From Ciona savignyi (Eukaryota; Chordata; Ascidiacea; Phlebobranchia; Cionidae): a DNA stretch of 64,000 nt. Of the stretch, positions 14,001 to 27,065 are shown piece by piece; within the stretch, counting starts at the first letter, position 1; each line of letters begins with the position of its first letter. The position numbers and the translations under genes were made by a program. The stretch is from positions 579,947-643,946 of the forward strand of contig CH001995.1 in assembly GCA_000149265.1 (NCBI GenBank), written 5' to 3'. A model generated the notes under the pieces. That model did not search any database and had not been told where the DNA came from. It worked only from the letters and a program-made list of their open reading frames with translations.

Positions 14001-17000
14001 TAGTTACGCTGGTGATGGTCATATGTCATCTTCCATGTAATTTGCTCAATTTTTTTCGATTGTTTGCTACCAAGCTTATAACTCAGTGAGGGTGTAAGAT
14101 ATTATATTAGAAAAGCTAGATACATGGTCACGCATATGGTCCAGGCATTTAGGGTTTGGCTCAAACAACCTGCCTTCTCACTATTCATAGTGACCTCCTT
14201 GTTCAAATAATAAAACTTTGAATTTGAAATGATTGAATTTAATCTTAAAGTAGTAAATTCAGCCAGGTTATTTGAAATTAAACATTTTTAATATGTTTTG
14301 TCAAAATCCAACTTATCAACAGAGATCTTCAACACTATAAGCCATATCTGAACACCACCGAATTGCGCCGTGCCGCCATCCACCTTCTGATTTCTATGGT
14401 TCCGTTACCACTGCACTACAACACCTTAGAAGTCGAGGTAGTAGTTGTAATGTTTCGTTGGGTCTAACAGCATACACATATATGCATTTTGAGCTCCTGT
14501 GTGGCTGAATGTGTTAATCTTGTATACAGTGTTCTAGACATGATTGCAAAGAGATTTTTAAACGCCTATCGAGCCGATCATGGATCAACAATCGAATTGA
14601 CACCACTAAAAATCTTGATTGTGAAAAACTATTGGCTAATCATTACAGTTCATTATACCTTTTTATAATTAGGATGCCGCTGAACAAAATAATTAGGATG
14701 CTGCTGTAAATTGCCACTGTAAACGGGTATCATTGCAGCTCTGATAATAAAATAAAAAATTATTTATATCCAGGATCTGCAAGAGCTTTGGACACCTAGT
14801 GGTGAAAAACTTACATTTCAATCTGTTAAAAAGCGCCTATTGGAGTTGCTGATTGGAGCCCTGCAGTGTGAAACTGATGCGATCAACACACAAATGATCC
14901 TTGGTAAAAAAAAATTCATCTCATCTTAATCATGTTGACTTCCGTTCGATTGTTTTCCAAACTTATGTTTTACTGATATATTCTGATGTTTATCTAGGTG
15001 CATTACTACTAGCATTGCATGACTCGGCATTATTTGAGTCTCTTGGCGAGTCAGCCAAACCGAAAGGAGAACCACTAGGTGTCGTGCAACCCAACGAGAA
15101 CGAGGTGATTCCTGTCGGTAAGTTGATATCCATCATGAAATACAACTGCACCATTTACAACTGTACCATGTAAAAATGTTATATTTTACTATCAGTGGTA
15201 TGCATTTTATAACATTTTGATAACAGTTAACTCACTATTGCAAAGATTAACCAGTTTACCATTTCTGTGCATTTATAAATTATTGAATCTCTAAAAATAA
15301 AACAAATAAAATGGAAATGAAGTTAAATTTTGTGTACCAGGTACAAAGACTTGTGTCATTAATTTAAATACAGTATTCTCAAAGTAGTTTTATCAAATCA
15401 TGTCAAGAAATTGTAGTACATGTGTATTTGGTGGTCAATTTGATATATCGAACTTTTATTACATGATATTTTGCATTTTCTCCACTTAACACTGACGCGC
15501 TTCCTCTCACAATGCTTATGCCTCTTTAGACACTGCTTATGGACTTTTCGTGCAAATCATTAACTTGGTGTCTCAGAGACTGGATGCGTGGAAGTCTGAT
15601 ATCAGCATTTCGTTGTCTGCACTTGAGCTTCTCAGCGGACTTGCAAAGGTTGTTAATTTCAAATATCGTTCACTTGCTTCAAAAATGTTATGTTCAGGGT
15701 AGAAGTCTACAAAGAATCAATGTCACTTTTTTTCATTTGGTTCGAAAACTTGTAAAAACACCCCCAAATGCAAGTTTACTGAATATTTTTGAAGTTAGGC
15801 ATGTTTCGCAGGCGAACATAAACATGGAGGACAGCAACGAATGCCTCGGCGCGGTGCATGGGTTGTGTCAATACATCGTGCACCAGTGTGAGAGGCCTCC
15901 ACCTCAGCATAAGAGAGAACTCCATTCGATGATCGTATCTGCCTTCCATACTCTGTCGGTGTGGCTCACTGAGCATCCGTATCTAATGCATAATAAGGTG
16001 GCGCTTAAGAACATGTTTTTCGATATCTTTTACCTACATTGAAACTCTATAAAACTTGGTGCAGAGTTAATACCAGCTTATTTTTGTGATCATTTTATTA
16101 AAAAGTTTTATTTGAGTAATTTTTATGAATGATAAAATAATTGTAGCTAACAAATTGTTGTTTAGATTTATTTATTGTTTGCACTGATTTTGCCTTTTAA
16201 TTTATAGCATTAAGGATATAGAGGTGTTTTTAATTGACTTAATTCATTTTGTCTCTATTTCTGACTTAACCAAATGTTAATTTAACCCTTTAAACCCAGA
16301 CCTGCCTGAATGAGGTGCTGGAAATAATTGAACTTGGAATATCTGGTTCCAAGTCGAAATCCGATGAAACTTCTGTGATGAAAGCTGATAAAGAACTGAA
16401 CCCAGTTTCCATGCGAGTGCTGGAGGCTGCAGAAGGCTTGCTTATTATGTAAGAGATATTTTTAGGTTTTCCTCATGTGATGTTTTTATGTTTTTTTTGT
16501 AAAGTAGAATATTTTTTTGATGTTTCTTACCAAGCTAGATGTTGCTATGTGTTGTAAAATTTTTATGTTCAGAAGTTTCTATGCCTTTGTGAGGTTTGTA
16601 TGCCTTTGTATTGACTTGAGGATTACTGTAAAATTGAGGATTTACTGTAAAACTTATAATTGATGTCGTTAGGCAAATATGATTTGAAAATTTATGCAAA
16701 ATAAAGATCGCATCGAAACATTGTTTTTGTACTTATGATATTTCTATTTTGCAGAGTTTTCGAACATTTAGGGGCTTTCCCCAGCCCTTGCTCCCCAGCG
16801 TCGACTTGTAGTCTTCTGGACGAACGCTTGCTGCTCGCGCATGCCAGCGGTGGCAGGAACATTGTAATGAACGAAGCGGTGTCGAGATTTCGATATTTTG
16901 GCCTCCACAATGGGGCGCTCTTAAGCATTTTGGAAGAAAATCTTGGCAACGAGCAAGGTGGATATAAGATCTCTATTTTATTCAGCATTATTCATCTGAA

Positions 17001-20000
17001 ATGTCCGAAAATATTTTTCAATATTTGAAGGTTCCAACAGATATGTAGCAAAATTTATTGACTAGTTTTGCTATTCTGTTCTCTTTCATATCAAAATATA
17101 CATTTAATATGGTATTTTCACGAATTATAGAAACAATATTTTCAGAACCAGTTCCCACGGTTACGATGATAATACGAAGTTCTTCAGGTCGTAAAGTTTG
17201 GACGAGCCAGCTTCGTCAAACTCCAAGGTACCTTGTGGATTGTGGTTATTTCCCTACTATTTACAACTTTAAAAATGGTCTGTCTAACTTTTCAATGTCA
17301 CATTGGTGTTCAGCACAACTTGGTTTTGGAAATCATATGATGTTAAAATCAAAAAAATCTGCCCATTTCTTATTAATGACAAAAAACAATTTGCCCTGTA
17401 GAAACGGATTTTGGTGGGCAACTGGTAATTTTGCTGGCAATACTGCGTAAACCACCGGAATAGATAAAGTCAACACAGTCCGGGTTTTGATAATGTGCTC
17501 CTGAATTTACACATTTGCTCCTGAATTGACACTTCACTTGTAAATCTTTAGATTCTATTGTTAAAAGTACATTAAACTGAACAAAACAATAGTCCAAACT
17601 TGTGTCTGAAAATAAGCCCACCACCATTTTAGTTTGTGCAATATTAATGGTAATCGTAATTTAAAAATTTATTGTCCAAAGAATTCCCAGCCATCTTCAG
17701 TTATACCAGATCCTTCTTGTGTTTAGTTGATGCCCAATCTTCTGCAAATTACCCCGATGCCATTGTACCCACACAGGGAGGATAAGATGACCCCGGATTT
17801 GTACCTCGCCCAACCCCAGCGTCCAAAACCCCTGCACGACCAGGGCGCCCCCAAGAGGCCAAAATATCGGACATTTCCCGAGGAGGTCGATCGGATTCCA
17901 CTTGTCAACGCCGACTGCAGCATTCCACTGCTGTGTGATGTTCCTGACCCAGAGGTATTTTGTTCACTATATGTTAATACAACAGTACTTTTATAGGGCT
18001 TTATATCTCTTAATTATTAGAACTATCGTTATTGTCCACCTTCAAAATACTTGGCCTCTGTTCATGGCTGTTAATTTTGTGTAGTGCAAGAAAATCGGGT
18101 AAAACACAATACAGTTGTTAAATAAATCATTATATAATATTTCTGGGGTTACTTTTTGCTGTTTCACAATAAGATCATTGCTGCTCTTCTAATTATTCTC
18201 CTTCCCACAGCAAGCTGTACAAATTGAGAAGCTTCATAATTTGATTGAAGCCCAGAAACTATACGATGATGAAATATCAAAGTAAGCGCCGGATGTAACC
18301 CTTTCCAATCCCAACCCCCTAATCCTCCTTCACCCCTAGGCAAGTTGCTGCCAACGCGGAAAGAATGCCAGGGTGTTCCCCTCTAGCCCCAACAAACGAG
18401 TTCCAGGCGGCTCGATTGATCCTTTCCCACATGAACCAACTGACGCTGGATTCAGTGAAAGCGAAACCGCAAGCTCGTTTAGGACCCGATGTAAGTTTGC
18501 ATTAGAATACCTGAAAAAATCATAAACCTCTATATGAACGCCACCTCTAGTTAAGCGCAACTTCTAATAGAACGCCACTATAGGGAAAGGGTTAAAAAAA
18601 AATTGGTGTGGCGCTCACATAAAGGTTTTACGATATATTCAGAACTGAGTAAGCTCACTTTTGAATATCTAGCAAGGTTACTTGTTGTTGGAAAATGATT
18701 GGAGAACATTGGTTTCAGGTTGTAAGTGGATTAATGGTCGTTAACAAATTAGTCCTTGTGGATGTCAAACTCTGCTTGTTTGGGGAGTTACCATTGGGAT
18801 GAAATTAATGTCGTTTTGATACACCATTGCGTATACGAGTATTCTTAAAATGATAGCAGATGTACATTAATTTGATTTGTTTCCCAAAGCAGGAAATTTT
18901 TTGTTTTAATTACTGGAATGTATAAAAAGCGTCGCAATACATAGTTTTGAAGTGTGCCGTACTCTTAAAAAGGTTGAGAACTACAATTTACACCCTGTAA
19001 TTCATACATTAGCCTGAAAGTCATTATATTTGTTGTGTGACTTTATTTTCAGCTGGTGATGCTTTCCTCAAACGACTTTGCATTTTCGTCTGACCTCGTC
19101 AGTTTGGATGCAACCCCCACTCGAAACCAGGATACGGTTTTTGTGTTTTACGTCAAGTCGGGGCAGACCGATCGCCAAGAGGTGAACAGTTTATTGAAAT
19201 TTGGCTGTAGTTTAACATTCCATTTATATATAGTTTTACCGGATTTGATTTAAGATATTTATATATTATCTTTGCATTTTCAAATATTCAATTTTTAAAT
19301 TTTATTATTACAATTTTTAATATACGGCTTGATAACCTTTACTAGTATACTTGATTGTGCATACAATGCTTTTTCTACTTTTTTTACTACATTGATCCGT
19401 AATTTTAATAAAAATGCTTGTGTTGGTTTACTTCCCACCATCGGGTTACTGTAGGTATTTCTATGTTTATAATACAACAGAGCCAGATGTTGCTTTGTTT
19501 TTTTAACCCATTAATCTCCTGGGTTTAGGGAACTTTGTTATTGCTGAATACACAACCCTATAATTAGCTGCTCCAACAATCCACCCGCATGGCATATTTA
19601 TTCACCACGAATCTTGCTTCTGTTACCAGATCCTGAACAATGTCAGCAACCCGGGGATTTCCCTTCACCCAACTTTCGGCGAGTTTCTCTTATCTTTAGG
19701 CTGGCCGGTTTCCGTGGCAACCCACCCGGGGTGGAATGGTCGGTCGTCATCGGGGCTCAACCCTCCTGCGCCACCTGCTGGTTCGTATTCTTTGTGAAGT
19801 GATAATTTGGTGAACTTAGTATTACTGGGTTTTGGGGTCGGATTCTCTTATTTATTCCCAAAGGTGTGGAAGTGCATTATATTGTGGTATTTATCATACC
19901 TTGGGTTCATCACAACTAATGCAGTATTTAAAAAGTGAAACTATTGCTTTAATTGTTGTTCAACCAATTATTCCACTGGGTTTAAGAAACTTACCGGTAT

Positions 20001-21952
20001 CTCGACACAACTAACTAGTAATTGCCTGATTTTAATGTTTTTTCTTTTCGACTTTACCGTTCTCTCTGAGTAATTAGCTGTATGTTTAGCCTTTTCAAAC
20101 CATAAAGGTTCTCTATGTGAAGTTCCCATCCACTGGGCTTATACTATCCTTTCCTCAGTTCCTTACCCTCAAAATCTATCTCACCTCACCCCCACAGACC
20201 CTATCAACCTGAACGAGGTCCCCCCTGGGGTATTCAGCGGGTCGGAATATATCCTCTACTACGCTGACTGTGGGACGGAGGTCGCATTTATCGTGCCCAG
20301 GTTGGCGATGTTGGATCCCGAACCACACGATGGGGTGGTGGAGGAGGATGGGGTCGATAATCATCCAAGCACGAAACCGAAACTCACCCTCGATCTTACA
20401 GCAGCCGCCGCAGTCGTCACCCAGGTTTGGTTGATGTCTATTTGGAATTTTAATTGTTTCATCCAAAAATCCAGTTAAAGTTTTTTTCAATTTTCTGTGC
20501 CGTAATTCAATGGACTTTGTTAGAGATGGTATATGAATTATTACACCGGTGTATAAAGTTTTCATATTAAAGATGGTTAGGTGAAACGTTCGTGATATAT
20601 GTGTTACGTAGCTTCAAAGCTGGTGTTTTTATCAGCATTTATACTTTATCAAGTAATCAAAGGTGGGCATTTCTTTTTTTATCTATGTATTGGGTTCTGT
20701 GTAACACAAGTTTTATAAATTGTCCCAGGAAAGTCCGACAAGTCCCACTGGATCTGTGGGCTCCCGGGGCAAGAAAACTCCAGCTCCCAATAGGCCCAAC
20801 GTGTCGCAAAACCCAGATGCCCGAGTGGCCCTTGTCTGGGCCGAATCATATGACTGTTTTGGTAAGAAAATTAATTTTGACGAAGATTTCATTTAAAGTT
20901 TGTAATGTTTTACTTGTTTTCTCTAAGCAACATATCTGAGATTTAATGTTAAGACCGAGTCTCTTCTGACATGACCAGGCAGTGGAAGATTATTTAAGAT
21001 GCAAATTAGAAAAACTACAGCCTTTACAAAGTCTGAAAAAGACAAAATTTACAAAAATGTTATTTGTTTTTATTTTTAGAAAATTTTAACGTCGACAATT
21101 TTGAAGAGGATTTGGTCACTGAAGATGCGACGTCAAGGTAAGATTAAATCACATTACTGATCTTAACTCTTTCATCACATCTATACCCTCTTTTAGCAGG
21201 ATCAAGGACGCGGTGATAATATTCATCCATCCGCTGGAGTCTGGTTTATTCCGGATTTATGTGAAAGGTCAAAACGCGCTGAAAGGTGGCGTTGCAGTGC
21301 CTTTAGTGTCGGGAATGGTGGTTAGTCGCAGAGGACTTGGTGAGTCTTGACCGTTTACAAAAATTCTGATTTTTTGTCAATTTCACCCCCCTCACCTAAA
21401 ACTTTTCCCCAAAAAACTTTAAATCACTTCCCGTAAATGGGAAAATGCAAGCTGCGTTAACTCACGTGTAATTGTCAGATTACCTTGCGCCCACCGTCGG
21501 GTTTCCGGAGATAATACAGTGTGTTTTATATGATTGAGACATTTCTTTAATTTTGTAGAACTCATCTTTTTACTGGGTTGAGGCAATGTTCGTTAAATGC
21601 ACATCCAAAAAGTCAAAGACCAGTTTCGAAGCGGAAACCTTTCGGCTGAAAGGCGACGCACTAACCCATCAAGCTAGTCGGTCAAACAAATTCTTTTCTC
21701 GGTTTATTCTCAGGTCCAGCAGTCCGCATGACGTGCATGAACATATGTGAGCGCCGAAGACTCGCAAGCGACTCCTACATCCCGCCCCACGTCAAACGAA
21801 AACAAGCCATCAACGAGGTGTTCAACAAATACCAACGCCGATGCACTGAGCCCGTTTTCTTCACTTCCGTTTTCACCGACGTCACACCCTTCGACGTCAC
21901 GCCAAGAAGCATGGCATCCAACCAACAAGGAATGGTGGCAGCGCAATCGTGA
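8076..21952 (+). CDS. RALGAPB: Ral GTPase-activating protein subunit beta
   Basis: 29 coding exons: 8076-8211, 8284-8336, 9853-10058, 10637-10803, 10947-11133, 11845-11976, 12213-12388, 12624-12730, 12988-13204, 13371-13590, 13794-13952, 14323-14437, 14774-14903, 14998-15117, 15530-15648, 15812-15997, 16300-16448, 16755-16957, 17146-17227, 17777-17954, 18211-18281, 18340-18490, 19053-19181, 19630-19780, 20198-20424, 20729-20861, 21080-21137, 21197-21339, 21714-21952. Phases all fit, giving 1447 aa against about 1494 in human. Diagnostic blocks: [82 protein letters not shown] and [18 protein letters not shown]. The protein forms the non-catalytic, stabilising half of the RalGAP heterodimer, which stimulates GTP hydrolysis on RalA/RalB and resembles the TSC complex (family knowledge). 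The Asn-thumb catalytic chemistry belongs to the alpha subunit. Exon 20 was placed by alignment; an AG at 17725 would break phase. Confidence 0.95.
8366..8512 (+). mobile_element. tRNA-derived SINE, 3'-truncated
   Basis: TTAGTGCATCGCCCTTCAGC, GGGTTGCAGGTTTAAAACTTG, GGCAAGGCACTTAGCAGACA and AACCCAGCAGATT follow the family order. It lies just upstream of the foldback element in RALGAPB intron 2. Confidence 0.75.
8559..9605. mobile_element. Compound foldback (inverted-repeat) element in RALGAPB intron 2
   Basis: The segment 8559-8650 (CCAGTATGGAAAGTACGG onward, through a CTGCACACTCGAG motif and GCGAGCTGGC) is the near-perfect reverse complement of 9310-9405. A second pair matches 9020-9225 to the reverse complement of about 9400-9605, including GTGTGCACAC-type motifs. 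A further copy of the first arm lies at about 8828-8905 in direct orientation, and the 8720-8800 tract recurs at about 8905-9000. The outer ends are CC(A/G)TATG(G/A)AAAGTACG-like inverted repeats. No transposase ORF is present, so this is a non-autonomous foldback or MITE-like composite. Confidence 0.8.
10200..10375 (+). mobile_element. tRNA-derived SINE, truncated
   Basis: GATTGCAGATTGAAACTGGT, CAGTCGGTTGTGTCTTTG and TAATGGGCTCTACC are recognisable; an internal deletion joins the body to a C-rich run before the tail. RALGAPB intron 3. Confidence 0.65.
18515..18640 (+). repeat. Dispersed 'AACGCCACC' repeat, copy 2
   Basis: Carries ATAAACCTCTATATGAACGC, a TAGAACGCCACTATAGG core and a closing TAAAGGTTTTACG; same order of elements as the copy at 4498. 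Located in RALGAPB intron 22. Confidence 0.5.
21435..21692 (-). mobile_element. tRNA-derived SINE in last RALGAPB intron
   Basis: Runs from GTGTAATTGTCAGATTACCT through GACCAGTTTCGAAGCGGAAA to CCATCAAGCTAGTCGGTC, minus orientation, ending only about 20 bp before the last exon's acceptor. Confidence 0.82.
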
Positions 21953-22897
21953 CATAATAATTTAAACCAGCAGTTCCTAGTAATACAGTGCAATATTTAA
22001 TGTATTCCAATAATTTTGACTTGATACGTTTCTACACAGTTGAAGCTTAACCGAGCGTGTTTTACATTTCTTCAAAAATCTAAGCAATATTTTAATTTCG
22101 TGCCGGTTAGAACTTCAGCCTCAAGGTTGGCGGATGATTAGTCGGTTGTGGCCTTGGAAGAGGCACTTTGGGAGCGTCGTCAGATCACAGTAGATAAACT
22201 AATACCATAGGAAATGCCTTTATCATTTCTACACACAGTGTTGTGGTTACAATAACCCGACGGTGAGCACGAGCTAGTCTGAGGATTACCCGTGTGATAA
22301 TTCTGCGTTATCCCGTTTATCAAGAAAAAGCACGAATATTCTAAATCCTATGTTTGTTCACAATCTTCCATATAATCTTATCTCTGTCGTGTCTGCGCCA
22401 AGTGGCCGCACTTATACGTTAACTAATTCTGTTGTTTCAATACGTGTAAATTATGAATTACAAGTGTGGTACGCACTTACTCGTCATGCAGTTTCGAGTA
22501 TAGCAGTAAATCTCATGTATTGCGAGGTTTCATAAAGCATTTCTTCTCAAAAAATACAATTAATGTTGGCACAAATACAAGAAAAATACCGTGATTTACC
22601 GATACGTTGCGAGGTAAAAACGCAGTTTTTTTTCGAGGCATTGAATGGTATAAAAAATAAGGTCAAATTTAAAAAAAATTGTGATTGAAATATAACACCA
22701 TATATTATATTCGAACCAGCGTGAACACTTTATACACCCGCACTTCGGTCAAATTGATCGACGATAATTTGGATTTCAACCTGTACAGATATAGTTCCAC
22801 TCAATGCAGTCAAATATGGTGTTGAATAGGATAAATTTAATATAAAATTATTGTAGCCAAACCAAAGCAACAGTTACTGCTGCCATGCTTGGTCGCA
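21953..22897. other. Intergenic: RALGAPB 3' flank
   Basis: Tail-to-tail spacer with the METTL24-like gene. It holds a decayed SINE (22105-22330) and otherwise AT-rich sequence; no canonical AATAAA was found close to the RALGAPB stop. Confidence 0.6.
22105..22330 (+). mobile_element. tRNA-derived SINE, decayed
   Basis: Pieces in order: GATTAGTCGGTTGTGGCCTT, GAGGCACTTTGG, then CGACGGTGAGCACGAG, GATTACCCGTGTGATAA and CCGTTTATCAAG. It lies just downstream of RALGAPB. Confidence 0.55.
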
Positions 22898-25800
22898 TTA
22901 TCGACAAGGTTCGAACTTAGTGTTTATAAAGGACATTTCCCAGTATATTCTGGTCTTCTTTTTCATGATATCGTGTTTCTTGGTCAGCTGTGTAAAGGTA
23001 GTCGTGTTTCTCCTCTGCTGTGCCCCTCGTACATTGTCGGTGTTGATGTACAACCGGTAACCCCTCTTTTCCAGTTCAGTAAATTGGTTAAGCAGAACTA
23101 TGGTTCTGTGCCCGTGCATGGGGGTCTTCAGTGGTCCTGGTAAATGAACCTCCATTGAAAGTTGTCGAATGCGCTTGTACATCCCGGTGTCAAGTAGTTC
23201 TTGCATTACCTGGTGATAAATAAAATTAAGCACGTCACTGGAGGGTTGGATAACTAGAACTGGTAGACCTTGCATACCAGGTTAGTCATAAATGATAACA
23301 ACACTGAAATACGACACAACCAATTTTCCAGTTAGTTATGCACACCAGCATTACTTTAATGTGCAATCAACGCCTTTAAACCGGTCTACCCAAGAAGACA
23401 AACCGGTTTGTGTCAGTGTTTTGAGCGGCGGGCCATTTTTGAATAAACATACGCCGCCGGGACCCTCTTTAGAACAAGCCCAAGGCGACTGGACTCGTTC
23501 TTGCAAGTTATGTAAGAGTCTGTCCCCCTAATTTTATAATTAGATCGACATATTTGATTTTACACACTTTCAGATAAATACAAGAACATATTGGAATCAT
23601 TACATACCTGGTCCTCAAATCCGCCGGTCACTGGATCATCGGTGTCCACTTTCAAATAATCAATACAATCGTCCTGGTGTTTCAAAAATCGGTGTACTGA
23701 ATCTAAATGTTATTTTGATTTAGAATTTGCTTTTTGTTACGTGAAAATAAACACGTACTTAACGTCAAGAGTTTCCAACCGTACTCGTTTTCTTCAATGT
23801 CCTTGCTAGCTATTCCAATTCTGTGATATTTTACTCCCGATTCTCTAACCAACCCGTCTTCCAGCTCGATACCTATAGATTATGGTGTCGGTGACATCAA
23901 AATGTGTTTCAATTTTCAAAACGTTGTAGTTAAAATTGTTATCGTTAAAAACAGCTACAAGTCGTATACCACCAACTGCTGTATGTGTGTTGTATATACC
24001 ACGAGTAAACTTTAAAAAGCTAAGACAATGCAAAACATAAACAATACATAATAAATAGGCTGTGATACTTTGAAATATCAATTTCATTCAGAAATAAAAA
24101 CTGTAGCTCATAAAGACCCCCCTCCCCGCTGGAAAAACATTATTTTTTCGCCGGGTTTTAAAGCGCATTCGGACACTTACTTGGGTCAAAGGAGTGCACC
24201 TCGCAACCCTTCCTCGCCATTCCGTCATCGAAGCTGAAATCCCGTCCGACACCAAATGAATATACGAGACATTTCTGATTAGTTAGCCACATGCCTTGGT
24301 CATGACACAACGGGTAAGCCCCGTCTCCGTTTCTCCGTCCTCCCACCATTTCCATTGAATTGCATTTGTACTGAAGTGTATTAAATTTTGTAAGTGTTAT
24401 GTCACATTATGTAAAAGTCATGCAGCATCTATGTAAGCGTATTTATATTCGCGCGTCAATTTTGCAGTGTGGATGCATTTTGACATCATGGGTCTTACTG
24501 ACTTGTCCCGGTATTAGTCGACATTTCGTGGTAATGTTAACTGTCGGCGTTCGAATTCAAATCCGTTAAGCCGATTACTCAGTTAAATCACCATCACACT
24601 GCTGTCTAAAGTTTGCAAAGTTATTTTCAAACGACATTTATGCTTGTCGCACGAACAAAATTACACCTGTTAAGGACGCAACGTAATTTTTAGAACCTGT
24701 TTCATTAAAACACAGCTTGAGGCTGTGTGGAAGATAAACAGTTAAAACATGCAATATATGGCCAACGGCAACTATGCTCCAAGCGTTTATTAATTTTTCG
24801 CGCTGCAATACAGGACCTAATTGTTTACACCAATTTATTTGACCTACAATCATACAATGTGAAGAGTTGGAAACGACTAAAAATCGTATCCTGTGAGATA
24901 CAAATTACGTAAAATGATTTTGTTACACATTGTAAGGTCGTAAACCAGATAGTATTTCTACGTGATCTTTTAAGCAGCATACACTTTTCATTATTCAATT
25001 TTCACGTCCGATCTAACGTAAAGGGAAACATTTCTGAGTTTAAAACTTAAACAAAATTTCAAACCTTCATATCATAAACGTAGTCCCACAATCGTTCAAA
25101 TGCTGCTTGAGTATCTTCTTTGCTCATCGGTTCATATATCTCACGTGATGGGTCTGTGCCACTGTATCGCAAAGAACCTGGAAACCAAGAAATTCTTGAA
25201 AATCGGAATGTGATCGTTAAGTTAACTGACTGTATGACTTAGATACGAGTCAAGTTTTGTAGGTTTTCTATGGAAAATAAACGGTATACTGAAGGGACGC
25301 GAGATTATAAAATAAATAAAAATTTCATTTTGCCTCTTCTGTTTTACTAAAAATAACTTGACTGTGAAACTAACTCGTCATTTTAGCTAAATGTAATAAC
25401 CGCCATTTCCAGCACGTTAACCCCAATAGTTAAAAGTACACTCAACCGATATTCGAATTATGTGGATTTAAAATAAAATCTATGATTTTAACAGCCGATC
25501 TACCATAAAAGCAACTACACTTGTCAGATGCTCGATAAATTAGCTTTTCGCTTAGATGTTTTGGGAATTTTACTTAAATGGGTATAATTTTAATTTATCT
25601 TCGTTTTATTTTACATTTCCATGCAAAACTCTTTGATAATGTTGATAACAATTACAAAATTCTACTTTGCGGAGAAATCCTACTTCTTTAGATATTACTT
25701 CGCGGGTCTACTTTGTTTACGACTTATTATAATTAGTTGTTTCAGTGCAGTAGGCAAATTAGGTTTACAAAATGACTTAGTTAGAAAGTATTTTTTTAAA

Positions 25801-26545
25801 CAATCAGGTATATTCATTACATTGTTACGTTCCGATGCGTAAAGCATTTTATCAACTGTTAAAGGAAAAAAGTAACACACGTATAAATAATGACGTTTTG
25901 CTATTTAAATAGGGAAATATTGAGCTATGTTAACTTGTCCACGAGACGAGTATTTAATGAGTGTTTGTTAATATTGGCGATATAATTAATGTAAGTGACT
26001 AAAAATAATGAATGAAAATAACACAAGAAAGATTTATTTAAATTATTTATTTATGACGTAGTCCACTGCAATTTAGTTTTGCCCCGGTAGCCTTAATTTA
26101 GTTAAATAAGCACAGACTATTTTTTAATCAAAAAAGAAAAACGAACTAAGAAAAAACAAAGTTCTTAAGGTAGGATAAAATACCTTTAACTAGTTACAGT
26201 TATAAGTCACCTGCTAAATAGGAGCTGCCTGATTTTCTACTAACTTCAATTACTATTAACACGACCAGGCAGGTCATGACCAGCAGCAGCTTGTGCATAG
26301 ACATTTTTCTGAATGTGCGCATATTATTCAACGTAGCCGCGATCTAGAAACTCTATACTTATGAGAAATAAAAGTGGTTTCGTGGTGGACCTCACTACCC
26401 TGAGGCGACACACCAAATAGTGTATACTGACCGCAACACGCCCGGAACTGCACTCGTCTAGGTTGTTTATGGCTATTGTTTGACATGACACGTCAAAAGA
26501 TGTCCGACAACCTGTTGGAAATAACAGTAGTAAAAAACTAAACAT
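22898..26545 (-). CDS. METTL24-like methyltransferase (Methyltransf_22 family)
   Basis: Minus-strand exons: 26545-26512 (tentative), 25177-25065, 24370-24181, 23872-23759, 23696-23608, 23209-22898; about 283 aa with consistent phases. The order resembles METTL24: CHDQGMW, then KCLVYSFGVGRDFSFDDGMA, VHSFDPS, IDYLKVDTDD, LSMEVHLPG, LEKRGYRLY and FINTKFEP at the end. These match the Rossmann-like SAM-dependent methyltransferase block of the family (FGxGxDxSFD, FDPS, the D of KVDTDD, EVH). Vertebrate METTL24 is thought to be secreted or membrane-anchored; its substrate is unknown to me. The proposed first exon gives only MFSFLLLLFPTG, in the right phase but shorter than a normal signal peptide, so the true 5' exon may lie elsewhere upstream. 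The 1.3-kb gap to exon 2 holds no other convincing exon. Confidence 0.75.
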
Positions 26546-26879
26546 TAAAATCCACAAATAGAATACAAATTATAGACACAATGTACTGGCAGAACTGTTG
26601 GCTATATATTTATATATAGCGAGACGTTTTATTGGAATATCTCCTACTATAGAATGATACAAACAGGTAGTTATTATGTTGTTTCCTTTACTAAATTTTA
26701 AAGGAGTCAATAAAAAACACAATTTAAAAATATATAGATTGCTAAAATATAATTTGGGCTCAAAGATTTTACAACTCCGAACATTACTGTCCCGTGAAAA
26801 TTCTTTTGTCCCAAAGCGACCATAAATGAATATAATTAATAAGTCTTTCATGATAACCTCGGTAATAAATTAAAATGGT

Positions 26880-27065
26880 CCCACCGATTAGCTTGGTCGG
26901 TTAAAGCGTCGCCGTTTAACCGAAGGGTTACAGATTTAAAACTGGTCGCTAGCTAGTCGGTTTTGTTTTTGGAAAAGGCTTCTAACTGACATTGCTGGAA
27001 CCTAGTGGAATAACGGTTGCTACCAAATTAAAGAAACGTGTTAGCCATAAACAAAACAGTGGAAC
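26880..27065 (+). mobile_element. tRNA-derived SINE, 3'-truncated
   Basis: Good head (CCGATTAGCTTGGTCGGTTA, CGAAGGGTTACAGATTTAAAA) and body to about 27065; the GATAAACATGAATATC end is missing. Confidence 0.75.

Noticed and set aside
17727..17776. Upstream start for RALGAPB exon 20 after TTTAG
   Set aside because: It breaks phase with exon 19; the AG at 17775-17776 keeps frame and aligns with the family without gaps.
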